Positions 53,974 through 62,781 of a stretch of DNA of 64,000 nt are shown piece by piece. The position numbers were made by a program, and so were the translations under genes. Below the pieces are notes generated by a model, which made no database searches, had not been told where the DNA came from, and saw only the letters and a program-made list of their open reading frames with translations. The stretch comes from Gammaproteobacteria bacterium. GTDB lineage: Bacteria > Pseudomonadota > Gammaproteobacteria > SZUA-229. The DNA is taken from positions 22,346 through 86,345 of the forward strand of contig JASBSR010000024.1 of assembly GCA_030148865.1 (NCBI GenBank). The letters are read 5' to 3'. The first letter of the stretch is position 1. Every line of letters starts with the position of its first letter.

Positions 53974-53997
53974 AGTTTTTGACCGTAGTGCAGTCGC

Positions 53998-54037
53998 AAA
54001 AAAGCCGGCATCCGTCGTTCACAGGGGCCGGTTTTTT
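53998..54037 (+). terminator. Intrinsic terminator after the LPP20 lipoprotein gene
   Basis: AAAAAAGCCGGC (53998-54009) pairs with GCCGGTTTTTT (54027-54037) over about 11 bp including one G-T pair; six T close it. It lies between the lipoprotein gene and the start of the frameshifted gene at 54054. Confidence 0.75.
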
Positions 54038-54053
54038 ATTGGAGAAGGCTGCG

Positions 54054-55509
54054 ATGAGAAACCAAAAAGTGAGTCGCCGGCTGTACGCCAATGGCGAATT
54101 TGGTCAGTGGAAGCAACAGCAGCAGCAGAGTTTTCAGGAATACAAAGACAGCCGCGACAAGGAGTTTACTGCGTTTCTGAAAATGCAGTGGAGAGAAATG
54201 CAGTTGCTGCGCGGCCTGGACGCGACCCGGAACCAAAACCGGTAACCATGCCGGTGGCACCGCCAGAACCGCCACGTCAGTGCCCGATGGCATGATTGTG
54301 CCCCCACCTGCTGTGCCAGTGGCAATGGCGCCGATGCCTGGGCCAGCCGTGATCCCCGAGAAAACCACGCCACCGGTAAAACCACCACCGGTAGTGCCGA
54401 GCACGGCAAAAAAGGGCCAGCGCATTGAGCCGGAGTATTTTGGCAGCAGAATCGCTCTGTACTACGATCCTGCTTTGCAGGCACGGCCAACATCACCGGT
54501 TAATGAAGCCGCAGTGAGTGCGTTCTGGTCATTATTGAGTCTGGCTGACTACGATGGCCTGATTGCACAGGTCGCAGCGCAGCGCACGGCGCTGCAATTA
54601 AATGACCGGGCGTATTTTTTATTAATTAATCAGCTGGCGCAAAAAATCTATTCCGGAGCGGTGCACCGGCAAACATTGTTCACCTGGTTTATTCTGGCCA
54701 AGGCTGGCTACGCTGCACGCATTGCCTATGACACCAGCACAGTATATTTGCTAGTGCCATCGAACCAGAAAATTTATTCTGTGCCGTATTTCACCTTTGA
54801 TAAGGTGAGATATTATGCACTACGGTTTGATGGCAGCGACCAGGTACTCGGCAAAGTTTATACCTATGATGGCCAGTACCCGGGAACGCACAAGCAACTG
54901 GATATGGTGCTAAATCGCGACATGGTTGTGATAGCCAGACCGGCGACGAGGAAGCTGGGTTTTGTTTATGCGGGTAAAAAATATAATGTTAATGCTGTTT
55001 ACAGTCGCAGTCAGGTCGATTTTCTCAAAACCTATCCCCAGCTAGACCTGGACATGTATTTCAATGCCAGCGTCAGTTCAGTAACAGCGTCACCACTACT
55101 GGCGCAGCTATCAGCTGATATGCAGGGTATGGATCAGCAGCAGGCGGTGAACTTCCTGCTGAAATTGGTGCAGACTTCATTGCAGTACAACACTGACGAA
55201 GACCAGTTCGGCAAGGAAAATTACCTGTTCCCTGAAGAAACACTGTACTACCCATATTCGGATTACGAAGATCGCGCGGTGCTATTCGCCTGGCTGGTAA
55301 AGAAGCTTCTCGGGCTAGCAGTCATTGGCCTGGATTACCCTGGGCACGTAGCGACAGCGGTAAACTTTACTGACAGAGTCAATGGTGATGCGGTTATGTA
55401 CCAGAGAAAACGCTATGGAGTAGCAGATCCGACCTACCTCAACGCGCTAGCCGGAATGGCGATGCCTGACTACAAAAATAAACCCCCAGAAATTATAAAT
55501 ATCCAGTAA
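54054..55509 (+). pseudogene. Transglutaminase-like protein gene with two apparent frameshifts
   Basis: Three consecutive frames read like one protein. From 54054, after GGAGAAGG, MRNQKVSRRLYANGEFGQWK runs to MQWREMQLLRGLDA and stops at 54245. The next frame takes over near 54223 (DPEPKPVTMPVAPPEPPR) and stops near 54293. The third, from about 54280, runs 409 codons to 55509. Two -1 shifts within about 60 bases explain this. The long part is Pro-rich to about residue 45 and then folded; EDRAVLFAWLVKKLLGLAVI, followed by YPGHVATAV and VADPTYLN, fits a transglutaminase-like domain. The usual catalytic cysteine position (DCEDRA) reads DYEDRA, so it would be inactive. Real decay and assembly error are both possible. 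Confidence 0.65.
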
Positions 55510-55540
55510 TCAAGCATTATAAATAAAAGAGGTTGAATGT

Positions 55541-57883
55541 TTACTCCGGTTGCTTGTTAGTGAGTATTATCGAAGGATCGACGCTACGCACATGCAAGTC
55601 GCGTTGTGGGAAAGGAATTTCGACCTCGGCATCACGCAGACCTTGCTCAATTGCAAAGTTGAGATCGCTCAGAGTGGTAAGACGGCTGTCCACCTGACTG
55701 ATGAAACAACGCAGTTCAAAATTTAGAGAGCTATCACCAAAACCACGAAATATGACACGCGGTGAGCTCACCCGCGTACTATCTTTGATCACAAGTGGGT
55801 GCTCTCTGGCGCAGTCAACCAGGATTTGTTCGACCTTTCTTACATCGGAGCCATAGGCTACGCCGACCGGCACAATTACCCGACCCCAGGAGTCGTGTAG
55901 CATCCAGTTTATCACCTGGGTAGAAATGAGCTCGGAATTCGGTACAATGACGTCAGCACGATCAAATGTTTCAATCTGTGTAGAGCGGATGCTGATCTTG
56001 CGCACGTAGCCTTCGGTGTTACCAACTACAATCCAGTCGCCGGTTCGTATCGGGCGCTCAAATAGCAATATTAATCCCGAGACAAAATTGTTGACAATAT
56101 TTTGCAGGCCAAAACCAATACCAACTGAAAGTGCACCCGCAATAATAGCGAGACTGGTAAAATCAAAACCGGCAATCGAAAGACCGATCAGTGCTGCCAG
56201 TAGCACACCAATATAGCCACTGATGGTAACCACTGCCTCGCGACCACCGTGATCCAGATTGGTATGTTGTACCCACCTGGGCAGGGTATTTTGACGAAAC
56301 CAGCGCACGAAGGTTAGTAATACTGCAAATAGCGCAATACCGAAAGCAATCTGCAAGGGTGCGATACGGAAATTTCCGACAGTAAAGCCATTGCCGATGA
56401 GTTGCAGAAACCATGTCCAGCCATTATCAGAGTAGCGCCAGAGCTGCAGCATGCTGATGGCAAAAAACATCCATATCAATACCACGCTGAGCATGCGTAT
56501 CCAGAGAATGCCGGGTATAGGCTGATTTTTTTTGAGACGAAGTTTGTCGCGAAGTTTTTTCTCCCAGCGGTGGCGGCCTTCATCGAGTGAGTCGAGAGTG
56601 TCGTGGAGCAGTGCATACAGCAGCCACAGGAAAACACCTAATATAATACTACCGATGGTGCCTTTGAACAGGTAGGCAGCAAGATTGCGGAAACCTGAGA
56701 ATTCTGCCCCCAGTGCAATTAACAAAGTTATGCTCACCAGACTTCGTAATAAGCTACTACCTAGCAGACCCGGGGCACGATTAAGATAAAAAATCAACCA
56801 GACCAGATTGACAATAGTTAGTGACATAAAGATGGAGCGGGTTAGTTGCCACTGTTCCAGAGTAATGACCTGTTTGAGATCAGACCAGAATGCGAAGACA
56901 GCAAATAATCCAAGGATGAGCAAAAATTGCAGGCGCCTATAGAGGGAGGCTGCGAAGTGTACATTCAGATCCAGAAAATATTTTGCAGGTTCACAGGGGT
57001 GCAGGATAATGCGCGCCGAGACTATCGCCAGCAAGTAGACAATAAAGCTGGCGAAGATGGCAGTTAATACCGGTAGCGGTTGCAGCGGTAACATAGCTGC
57101 GAGTACAGCACAGGCTGAAATTGAGGTTAGTAATAACGGTAGGCTGCGTCCTATACAGGCGAAGCATGCGGCAATCAGCCCATCTGTGATGGTGTCGCTG
57201 GTAATTTCACTGGCGCGGAGCAGCATTTTTTTTCTTAGTGCCATTCCGATAAACCAGGCGATCACCATACTGGTACCGAGGCTTAACCATTGCGCTGCAT
57301 TGAGTTCTTTAATCTGTACCCGGGTTTGAATAAAATTGTTGAAGCTGATGAGCACTGGTTCCAGAGACTTCAGGTTCTCATTGATGGTAACGAGCAGTGT
57401 ATCGCCGCGTGATATAAGAAAGTCTGCTAGCAGGCTGGCCTGCAGGGTATGTATATTGCTGGATAAATTTTGCGCATTGACCAAAATTGCCTGACAGATC
57501 AGTAACTGTCGTTCAGTGTTGGCGGCCAGTTTATCAAAAGCTGTTCGGGGTATATTGGTAGAGTTGCGAGTAGCATCCGCGTTGCTTAAACCGGTGATAT
57601 CTCCCCTTAACTTTTCTGCCTGCGGTAGAATCTCATCTACACAGGCTTGTGCCCTGCTTATGTAAATGGATAGTGTTGCATCCATGGTGCCGAGTAGTTT
57701 AGCGCTATCCTGCTTGTTATCGAAATGCTGGAGCTGCCTGTTGATGGTGGCAATATCATTTTGTGCAGCCACAGTCCAGTCTTCATCGCGATTGCTTGTT
57801 GCTCGGGCGGTTACTGTGAGCAGCATCAAAAGAGCACAAATGGCACCTGCTGCGATGTATCTTGAGAAGTGGTTAGTTGGCAT
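55541..57883 (-). CDS. Large MscS-type mechanosensitive channel
   Basis: A 780-residue inner-membrane channel. Sec-type N-terminus (hydrophobic stretch to ARA near residue 28), a helical periplasmic region (about 35-190), then roughly ten membrane helices. The last three form the MscS pore domain: LAIIAGALSVGIGFGLQNIV and NNFVSGLILLFERPIRTGDW with the Gly/Ala-rich pore helix, followed by the beta domain NTEGYVRKISIRSTQIETFD and ADVIVPNSELIS. Size and layout resemble the MscK/YbiO-type long channels that release solutes on osmotic downshock. The stop lies beyond a convergent broken gene; its start overlaps the stop of corA. Confidence 0.92.
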   Translation of the reverse strand: MPTNHFSRYIAAGAICALLMLLTVTARATSNRDEDWTVAAQNDIATINRQLQHFDNKQDSAKLLGTMDATLSIYISRAQACVDEILPQAEKLRGDITGLSNADATRNSTNIPRTAFDKLAANTERQLLICQAILVNAQNLSSNIHTLQASLLADFLISRGDTLLVTINENLKSLEPVLISFNNFIQTRVQIKELNAAQWLSLGTSMVIAWFIGMALRKKMLLRASEITSDTITDGLIAACFACIGRSLPLLLTSISACAVLAAMLPLQPLPVLTAIFASFIVYLLAIVSARIILHPCEPAKYFLDLNVHFAASLYRRLQFLLILGLFAVFAFWSDLKQVITLEQWQLTRSIFMSLTIVNLVWLIFYLNRAPGLLGSSLLRSLVSITLLIALGAEFSGFRNLAAYLFKGTIGSIILGVFLWLLYALLHDTLDSLDEGRHRWEKKLRDKLRLKKNQPIPGILWIRMLSVVLIWMFFAISMLQLWRYSDNGWTWFLQLIGNGFTVGNFRIAPLQIAFGIALFAVLLTFVRWFRQNTLPRWVQHTNLDHGGREAVVTISGYIGVLLAALIGLSIAGFDFTSLAIIAGALSVGIGFGLQNIVNNFVSGLILLFERPIRTGDWIVVGNTEGYVRKISIRSTQIETFDRADVIVPNSELISTQVINWMLHDSWGRVIVPVGVAYGSDVRKVEQILVDCAREHPLVIKDSTRVSSPRVIFRGFGDSSLNFELRCFISQVDSRLTTLSDLNFAIEQGLRDAEVEIPFPQRDLHVRSVDPSIILTNKQPE

Positions 57884-58851
57884 TATATCCAGTTCTTACG
57901 TTTAAAGATTATCATGAGTATAGTGACTATACTCACCATGGCGCCGATCGCAATAAAATAACCATACCGGTAATGCAGCTCTGGTATGTGTTCAAAGTTC
58001 ATGCCGTAGATGCCTGCGATAAAAGTGATGGGAACAAAAATTGCGGTAATGATAGTGAGTAGCTTCATGATCTGGTTGAGTCGATGCGACGCTAGTGATA
58101 TGTAGCCATCAATCAGGTCACTGGCCAGCTCATAGTAAAGCTGAGCAAGGCTGCCAGCACGTTCCTGGTGCTCGTAGACGTCATTGATATTATGCGTAAG
58201 TTCATCTGCTATCCCCGGCGTAGTCTCGTGTTGCAATATTTCAAACAGGGTTTTGTGATAGGTGAAAACGCGACGTAGTTTTTTAAGCTGGCCCTTATAG
58301 CCAATGAGTTCAGCAAGAATTTCATCATTCGGTTTTTCGAACATTTCGTCTTCCAGGGTTTCAAGTCGCGGTTCGAGCCCAAGAATTAAACTGGTGTAGC
58401 GGTCCACCAGAGTGCGAGATATGGCGATGGCGATGCTGCCGACACCAGCTGCAAATAATGCTGGATTAGCGTGATATTTATTCCAGGTGCTATTGGTGCT
58501 GGGTGAGTCTGCTGTGTGGCGTGTTACCAGAAAATTATCATGGCAAAACATGGCCAGTTGTAAGGTGTTGTATTCGATATTTTCGATATCGCCATTGAGG
58601 CCTTTGAGCAGAATAAATGTGTAATCCTGAAAAACTTCGATTTTTGGCGGGTGGCGGTCGCGTTGTGCATCTGAGATTGCCAGCGGATGTATGCTAAACT
58701 TTTCCTGGAGAAGCTTTTTTTCGGCAGCGTCGTCGCTGGCGTCAAGATCCAGCCAGAGCAGTTGCAGCGCACTATTTTGCCAGCGTTCTACCAGCTCAAC
58801 GCCGCCAGTTTGCAATTCACTGGTTTGCTTATCGTATAGCATGACCCGCAT
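57883..58851 (-). CDS. corA: CorA-type magnesium/divalent cation transporter
   Basis: A 322-residue protein with a long cytoplasmic N-terminal domain and two C-terminal helices (about 258-280 and 295-315). The signature YGMN lies between them in TFIAGIYGMNFEHIPELHYR. The acidic and helical core includes DEMFEKPNDEILAELIGYKG. The start at 58851 is well placed. Its stop overlaps the MscS-type channel start by one base, so ion uptake and release are encoded as a coupled pair. Confidence 0.95.
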   Translation of the reverse strand: MRVMLYDKQTSELQTGGVELVERWQNSALQLLWLDLDASDDAAEKKLLQEKFSIHPLAISDAQRDRHPPKIEVFQDYTFILLKGLNGDIENIEYNTLQLAMFCHDNFLVTRHTADSPSTNSTWNKYHANPALFAAGVGSIAIAISRTLVDRYTSLILGLEPRLETLEDEMFEKPNDEILAELIGYKGQLKKLRRVFTYHKTLFEILQHETTPGIADELTHNINDVYEHQERAGSLAQLYYELASDLIDGYISLASHRLNQIMKLLTIITAIFVPITFIAGIYGMNFEHIPELHYRYGYFIAIGAMVSIVTILMIIFKRKNWI

Positions 58852-59154
58852 TGGTATTTACTCCGCTCAGCTATCCAGCCTTAAATGGGTGAATTTTAAC
58901 GCGAATTGTTATGCTATGGTCGCATAATTTATAAAACCCTGACCTGGGCTGGCAGTTTAGTATACCCTGGCAACTCTGTCATAAGTACAGTATTACAGGC
59001 GACACCAGTTACTGCTGGAAAAGATCGTTCGTCGCCGGCGGTTTCAACGCTTTAGCCAGCTCCAGGTTCTGTTCAGAAAACATCGGAACTCTTATCCCGA
59101 AAGAGGTCGAATTAAAACTAACTTAGGCAGCACTATTCGATTAGGAGAAAAACA
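58852..59154. other. Divergent promoter region, nothing specific recognised
   Basis: About 300 bases between corA and the cytochrome fusion gene. AT-rich segments such as 58924-58936 could serve as promoter elements, but no operator, repeat or RNA structure stands out. Confidence 0.4.
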
Positions 59155-60399
59155 ATGAAAGCAAACATTCTGAGGTATAGCCTTGCTGTTTCTATGGCAA
59201 TGCTTGCATCGACGACTTATGCGGCTGATGTAGCCCAGGGAAAAGCCAGAGCCGCAGCATGTGCAGGCTGTCATGGTAGTAATGGTATCGGACTAAGTGA
59301 GGAATTTCCTAATCTTGCTGGACAGAAACAAGCATATCTGTTGAAGCAGCTGAAGGCATTTAAGAGTGGTGCGCGAAGTAACCCGACCATGAAAGCGATG
59401 GTGGCCGGACTCGATGAAGCTGGCATGAATGATTTAGCGGCTTATTATTCGAGTCTTTCACAGAAAACTGTAGCTGTTGCTACTAAAAAAACTCTGGCGA
59501 CTGATAAGGCGAGTCAAAAAGAATTTCCTGAGAGTGTTTTTGTCTCCATGAAAAAAAGTGCCACAGTGGAAGCCTTTCCAGAACAGATTGCATGGAAAGG
59601 CGGTCCGGACATGCTGTATGACGCAGTTACGCCTGATGGCAAAATGGTGCTGTCGACCAGTCCTTCCAGTAATACTGTTTATATCTTTGATGCAAACAAC
59701 GGTAAACAACTGGCGATTGTGAAAGTAGGAAAAGCACCGAAAGGGGTGAAAGTGACGCCTGATGGAAAGTTTGCCTACATAAGTAACCAGGGTTCAGCAG
59801 ATGTTAGTGTTGTGGATCTCAAAACACTGGCCGTTGTTGATACCATAAAAGTAGGAGAAGGCCCTCATAATGCCCGTTTTACGAAAAATGGCAAGTTAGC
59901 CTACGTTACTCTACAGGGTGGCGCGGGAATCGCTGTGCTTGATACTCGCACACGAAAAATGATTAAAGTTATTGCTGTGCCCGGGATCACCGGTCCGCAT
60001 AATCTGGATCTGTCAGCTGATGAAAAGACGGCCTTTGTCCGTGATTTTGTTCATCATGTTGCAGTGCTCGATCTGCAATCTGGCAAAGTGAAAAAGGTGA
60101 TTACCGTGGGTAACGGCCATGGTGGTATCGATGTCTCACCTGATGACCGTTATGTTGCAGCGGCGGCGATTGGTGATGATTTTATTTCAGTAATTAATAC
60201 TAAAGATCTGTCAGTAAAAAATATAAAAGTAGGGAATGGGCCGCACGGGATTCGTGCCAGCAAGGATAGTCGCTGGATTTATGTAAGCCTGACACAGGAT
60301 AATGAAGTAGCGGTTGTTAACGCATCGACGATGACCGTTGAAAAGAAAATTGCTGTTGGCATGTTCCCATTCTGGATTGCAGTTAGAGGTAATCCGTAG
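59155..60399 (+). CDS. Cytochrome c fused to a YVTN beta-propeller
   Basis: A 414-residue periplasmic protein with ribosome site AGGAG before the ATG. Sec signal to TYAAD near residue 24. Residues about 25-102 are a cytochrome c553/c4-like domain with ACAGCHGSNGIGLSEEFPNL (CxxCH) and a methionine-rich PTMKAMVAGLDEAGMND. Residues about 140-414 are a seven-bladed YVTN propeller with repeated blades: APKGVKVTPDGKFAYISNQG, GPHNARFTKNGKLAYVTLQG, GPHNLDLSADEKTAFVRDFV and GPHGIRASKDSRWIYVSLTQ. Several blades carry PH pairs. The arrangement recalls nitrite reductase-type cytochrome/propeller proteins but lacks recognisable heme d1 ligands. Function unknown; an electron-transfer or sensor role is inferred. 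Confidence 0.85.
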   Translation: MKANILRYSLAVSMAMLASTTYAADVAQGKARAAACAGCHGSNGIGLSEEFPNLAGQKQAYLLKQLKAFKSGARSNPTMKAMVAGLDEAGMNDLAAYYSSLSQKTVAVATKKTLATDKASQKEFPESVFVSMKKSATVEAFPEQIAWKGGPDMLYDAVTPDGKMVLSTSPSSNTVYIFDANNGKQLAIVKVGKAPKGVKVTPDGKFAYISNQGSADVSVVDLKTLAVVDTIKVGEGPHNARFTKNGKLAYVTLQGGAGIAVLDTRTRKMIKVIAVPGITGPHNLDLSADEKTAFVRDFVHHVAVLDLQSGKVKKVITVGNGHGGIDVSPDDRYVAAAAIGDDFISVINTKDLSVKNIKVGNGPHGIRASKDSRWIYVSLTQDNEVAVVNASTMTVEKKIAVGMFPFWIAVRGNP

Positions 60400-60624
60400 A
60401 CCCGGGGTATTGTCTGACCGAGGCATAGTGATGACAGTGCCAAGTTTAGGTCTGATGCTAAAGTGAATCGCTTCAAAGTTGATATTTTATTTTGGCAAAC
60501 TTCGCAGTATTCGCGTACAGTTATTTTTGGTAGTGAATATCGAAGCCCGTGTTCAGATATGTGAGCTTAAATACAGATGGGTACAGCCAGTTTGTATTGA
60601 AGAGGGTGCGCCTCGGGATGACTC

Positions 60625-60689
60625 GACCCACCCCTGGGTCTCGCCCCTCGGGCCAGCTCTTCGAGCTGTTCAAAATCGAGACGATTTTG
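60625..60689 (+). repeat. Three short hairpins next to tRNA-Arg
   Basis: Three perfect stems follow one another: GACCCA/TGGGTC (60625-60640, CCCC loop), CAGCTC/GAGCTG (60654-60668) and CAAAATCG/CGATTTTG (60671-60689). They lead into the duplicated tRNA 3' end at 60714. This arrangement resembles a class of tRNA-linked repeats seen in other gammaproteobacteria. The rest of 60400-60624 holds nothing recognised. Confidence 0.5.
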
Positions 60690-60713
60690 TTGAGCTTCTG
60701 GTTCAAATCAAAT

Positions 60714-60777
60714 CAGTCGGGCGCACCATATAAAAAAACCACCGACAGGTGGTTTTTTTATATGGTGCGCCCGACTG
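60714..60777. repeat. 30-bp perfect inverted repeat containing the tRNA-Arg terminator
   Basis: The 30-base arms 60714-60743 and 60748-60777 are exact reverse complements around a GACA loop. The right arm covers the last 15 bases of tRNA-Arg with its CCA (60763-60777) and its trailer; the left arm is an inverted copy of them. Further left, GGTTCAAATCAAAT also resembles the T-arm. The inner part (ACCACC / GGTGGT with seven-base A and T runs) works as the terminator for the tRNA on the minus strand. Confidence 0.85.
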
Positions 60778-60839
60778 GATTCGAACCAGCGACCCCAGGC
60801 TTCGGAGGCCTGTACTCTATCCAGCTGAGCTACGGGCGC
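60763..60839 (-). tRNA. tRNA-Arg (anticodon CCG)
   Basis: On the minus strand the 77-base cloverleaf begins GCGCCCGTAGCTCAGCTGGA and ends with the encoded CCA. The acceptor stem pairs GCGCCCG with CGGGCGC. The anticodon stem-loop is CAGGC-CTCCGAA-GCCTG with anticodon CCG, reading CGG. The T-arm is CTGGTTCGAATCCAG. A terminator follows within the inverted repeat at 60714-60777. Confidence 0.97.
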
Positions 60840-60896
60840 ATTGGCTTCATGCCGGCGTAGTTTATCAGGCTTGGCCGGCGAGCACTGAATTACAGC

Positions 60897-62408
60897 TCAG
60901 CGATTGAAGCGATCATGATTACGATAGCCGATAGCCTCGCTAAGGTGCGGAGTTTCAATCTGGTCGGACTCGGCAACATCGGCGATGCTGCGCGCGAGCT
61001 TGAGAATACGATGATAAGCGCGCGCCGAGAGCTTGAGCTGGTCCATAGCACGGGTCAGCAGCGCCTGATCGGGGTTATTGAGGCGGCAGAAAATATCGAC
61101 TTCACGGGAATTAAGCTGTGAATTGGCCTTGCCGCAGCGTTCGATCTGGCGGTGATACGCACGGTCGACCCGCGCTTGGATACTGGCACTGGCTTCGCCG
61201 GGTGGGCTGCTGCGATCAAGGTCTGCGCTACTCAGCTTGGGCACTTCGATATGGATATCGATACGGTCGAGCAAGGGTGCCGAGATCCGGCTGAGATAAC
61301 GTTTTTGCTGCACCGGGCTGCAGATACACAATGATTTACCATCGCAGCTATAACCCTGCGGGCAGGGGTTCATCGCCGCGATCAGCTGAAATCGTGCCGG
61401 AAACTCGGCTTGGCGTGCGGCGCGCGAAATCGTAATTTGCCCGGTTTCCAGCGGCTCGCGCAGGACATCGAGGACATGGCGGTCAAATTCTGTGAGCTCA
61501 TCAAGAAACAGCACGCCGTGGTGCGCCAGCGAAATTTCTCCCGGCGATGGCGACGAGCCACCCCCGACCAGTGCCACCCCGGAAGCAGTGTGGTGCGGAC
61601 AACGATAGGGCCGGTTTTTCCAGTTTTTGACATCGAAGCCCTGACAACTGATCGAATTCACCGAAGCGCTTTCCAGCGCCTGCTGGTCGGTCATTGCTGG
61701 CAGAATTCCTGGCAGACGGCTGGCGAGCATGGATTTGCCGGTGCCGGGCGGGCCGATCATCAGCATATTGTGGCCCCCGGCAGCAGCAATTTCGAGCGCG
61801 CGCCGCGCCAGATGCTGGCCGCGCACATCAGCCATGTCCAGCGGGGGTGGTGTATGCGAGCGCGATCCCGTCGGTGCCCTGGCCGAGACAAGTTTGCCCT
61901 GGCCGTGTAAAAACTGGCAAATTTCCAGCAAACTACAGGCGGCGCGTACTTCGACACCGCCGGCGAGCGCGGCCTCGATGGCCGAATCTTCAGGCAATAC
62001 CAGGATGCGTCCAGAATTTTGGGCGGCCAACGCCGCTGGCAGACAGCCATTCACCTTGCGTAATTCACCGGCGAGCGCGAGCTCGCCGTGAAATTCATAA
62101 CGCGCCAGATCGTGCGGCGGGATTTGCTGTGATGCAGCGAGAATGCCGAGGGCGATGGGTAGATCAAAACGCCCGCCTTCCTTGGGTAAATCTGCGGGTG
62201 CCAGATTGACCGTGATTTTGCGCGCCGGGAACTCGAAGTGCGAATTGATGATCGCCGCGCGCACCCGGTCTTTGCTCTCGCGTACTGCGGCCTCGGGCAG
62301 ACCCACTATCGTCAACGCTGGCAGGCCGCTGGAAATATGCACCTCGACGGTGACATCGGGGGCCTGGATGCCGACCAGGGCGCGGCTGTGAATTTTGGCG
62401 AGATGCAT
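60897..62408 (-). CDS. YifB-family Mg-chelatase-like AAA+ ATPase (ComM-like)
   Basis: About 503 residues from the ATG at 62408, which gives the family start MHLAKIHSRALVGIQAPDVT; an upstream ATG at 62447 is less likely. The N-terminal Lon-like domain includes GLPALTIVGLPEAAVRESKD. The AAA+ core has Walker A MIGPPGTGKSMLASRLPGIL near residue 215, Walker B GVLFLDELTEF near 305 and a zinc-type cysteine insert AMNPCPQGYSCDGKSLCICS. Relatives (ComM) act as helicases that promote branch migration in natural transformation; a recombination role is inferred. Confidence 0.93.
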   Translation of the reverse strand: MHLAKIHSRALVGIQAPDVTVEVHISSGLPALTIVGLPEAAVRESKDRVRAAIINSHFEFPARKITVNLAPADLPKEGGRFDLPIALGILAASQQIPPHDLARYEFHGELALAGELRKVNGCLPAALAAQNSGRILVLPEDSAIEAALAGGVEVRAACSLLEICQFLHGQGKLVSARAPTGSRSHTPPPLDMADVRGQHLARRALEIAAAGGHNMLMIGPPGTGKSMLASRLPGILPAMTDQQALESASVNSISCQGFDVKNWKNRPYRCPHHTASGVALVGGGSSPSPGEISLAHHGVLFLDELTEFDRHVLDVLREPLETGQITISRAARQAEFPARFQLIAAMNPCPQGYSCDGKSLCICSPVQQKRYLSRISAPLLDRIDIHIEVPKLSSADLDRSSPPGEASASIQARVDRAYHRQIERCGKANSQLNSREVDIFCRLNNPDQALLTRAMDQLKLSARAYHRILKLARSIADVAESDQIETPHLSEAIGYRNHDRFNR

Positions 62409-62781
62409 GGCGTCCTGTCCAGTTAGCAAAAACTTGATTCGAAGCAAGCCGTATCAGGTCTAACACGCAGCTGCAGCAGAGCCACCGCATGGGGGACTGT
62501 CAGGCTCGGTTGAAACTGAAATGGCGTGCTATTATGGTGCAGAAAAATCTGGGTTATCACCATTAAGGCTCAATAGTACCTTATTATGGATAAATTGCTA
62601 TGATGCGGACACCGCGCAAACGGCCTCTGGCGCGGGCGAGAGCAATGACAGGCCGGAGTCGTCAACTATTTGCTCGTGGCATATAAATTGCTTTATGGAG
62701 TTTGAGCAAACTTTGAATTTGTCACCCGGGACGGCCCGGCGGGCATAAGCCAATTAACGGGACGACCCGAGGTATATCATC
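62409..62781. other. Divergent intergenic region without a supported gene
   Basis: About 370 bases between the yifB-type gene and the desaturase. It must contain the promoters of both, but I saw no convincing conserved operator, repeat or RNA element. One plus frame of 75 codons (62521-62748) has no recognisable motif. Confidence 0.45.
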
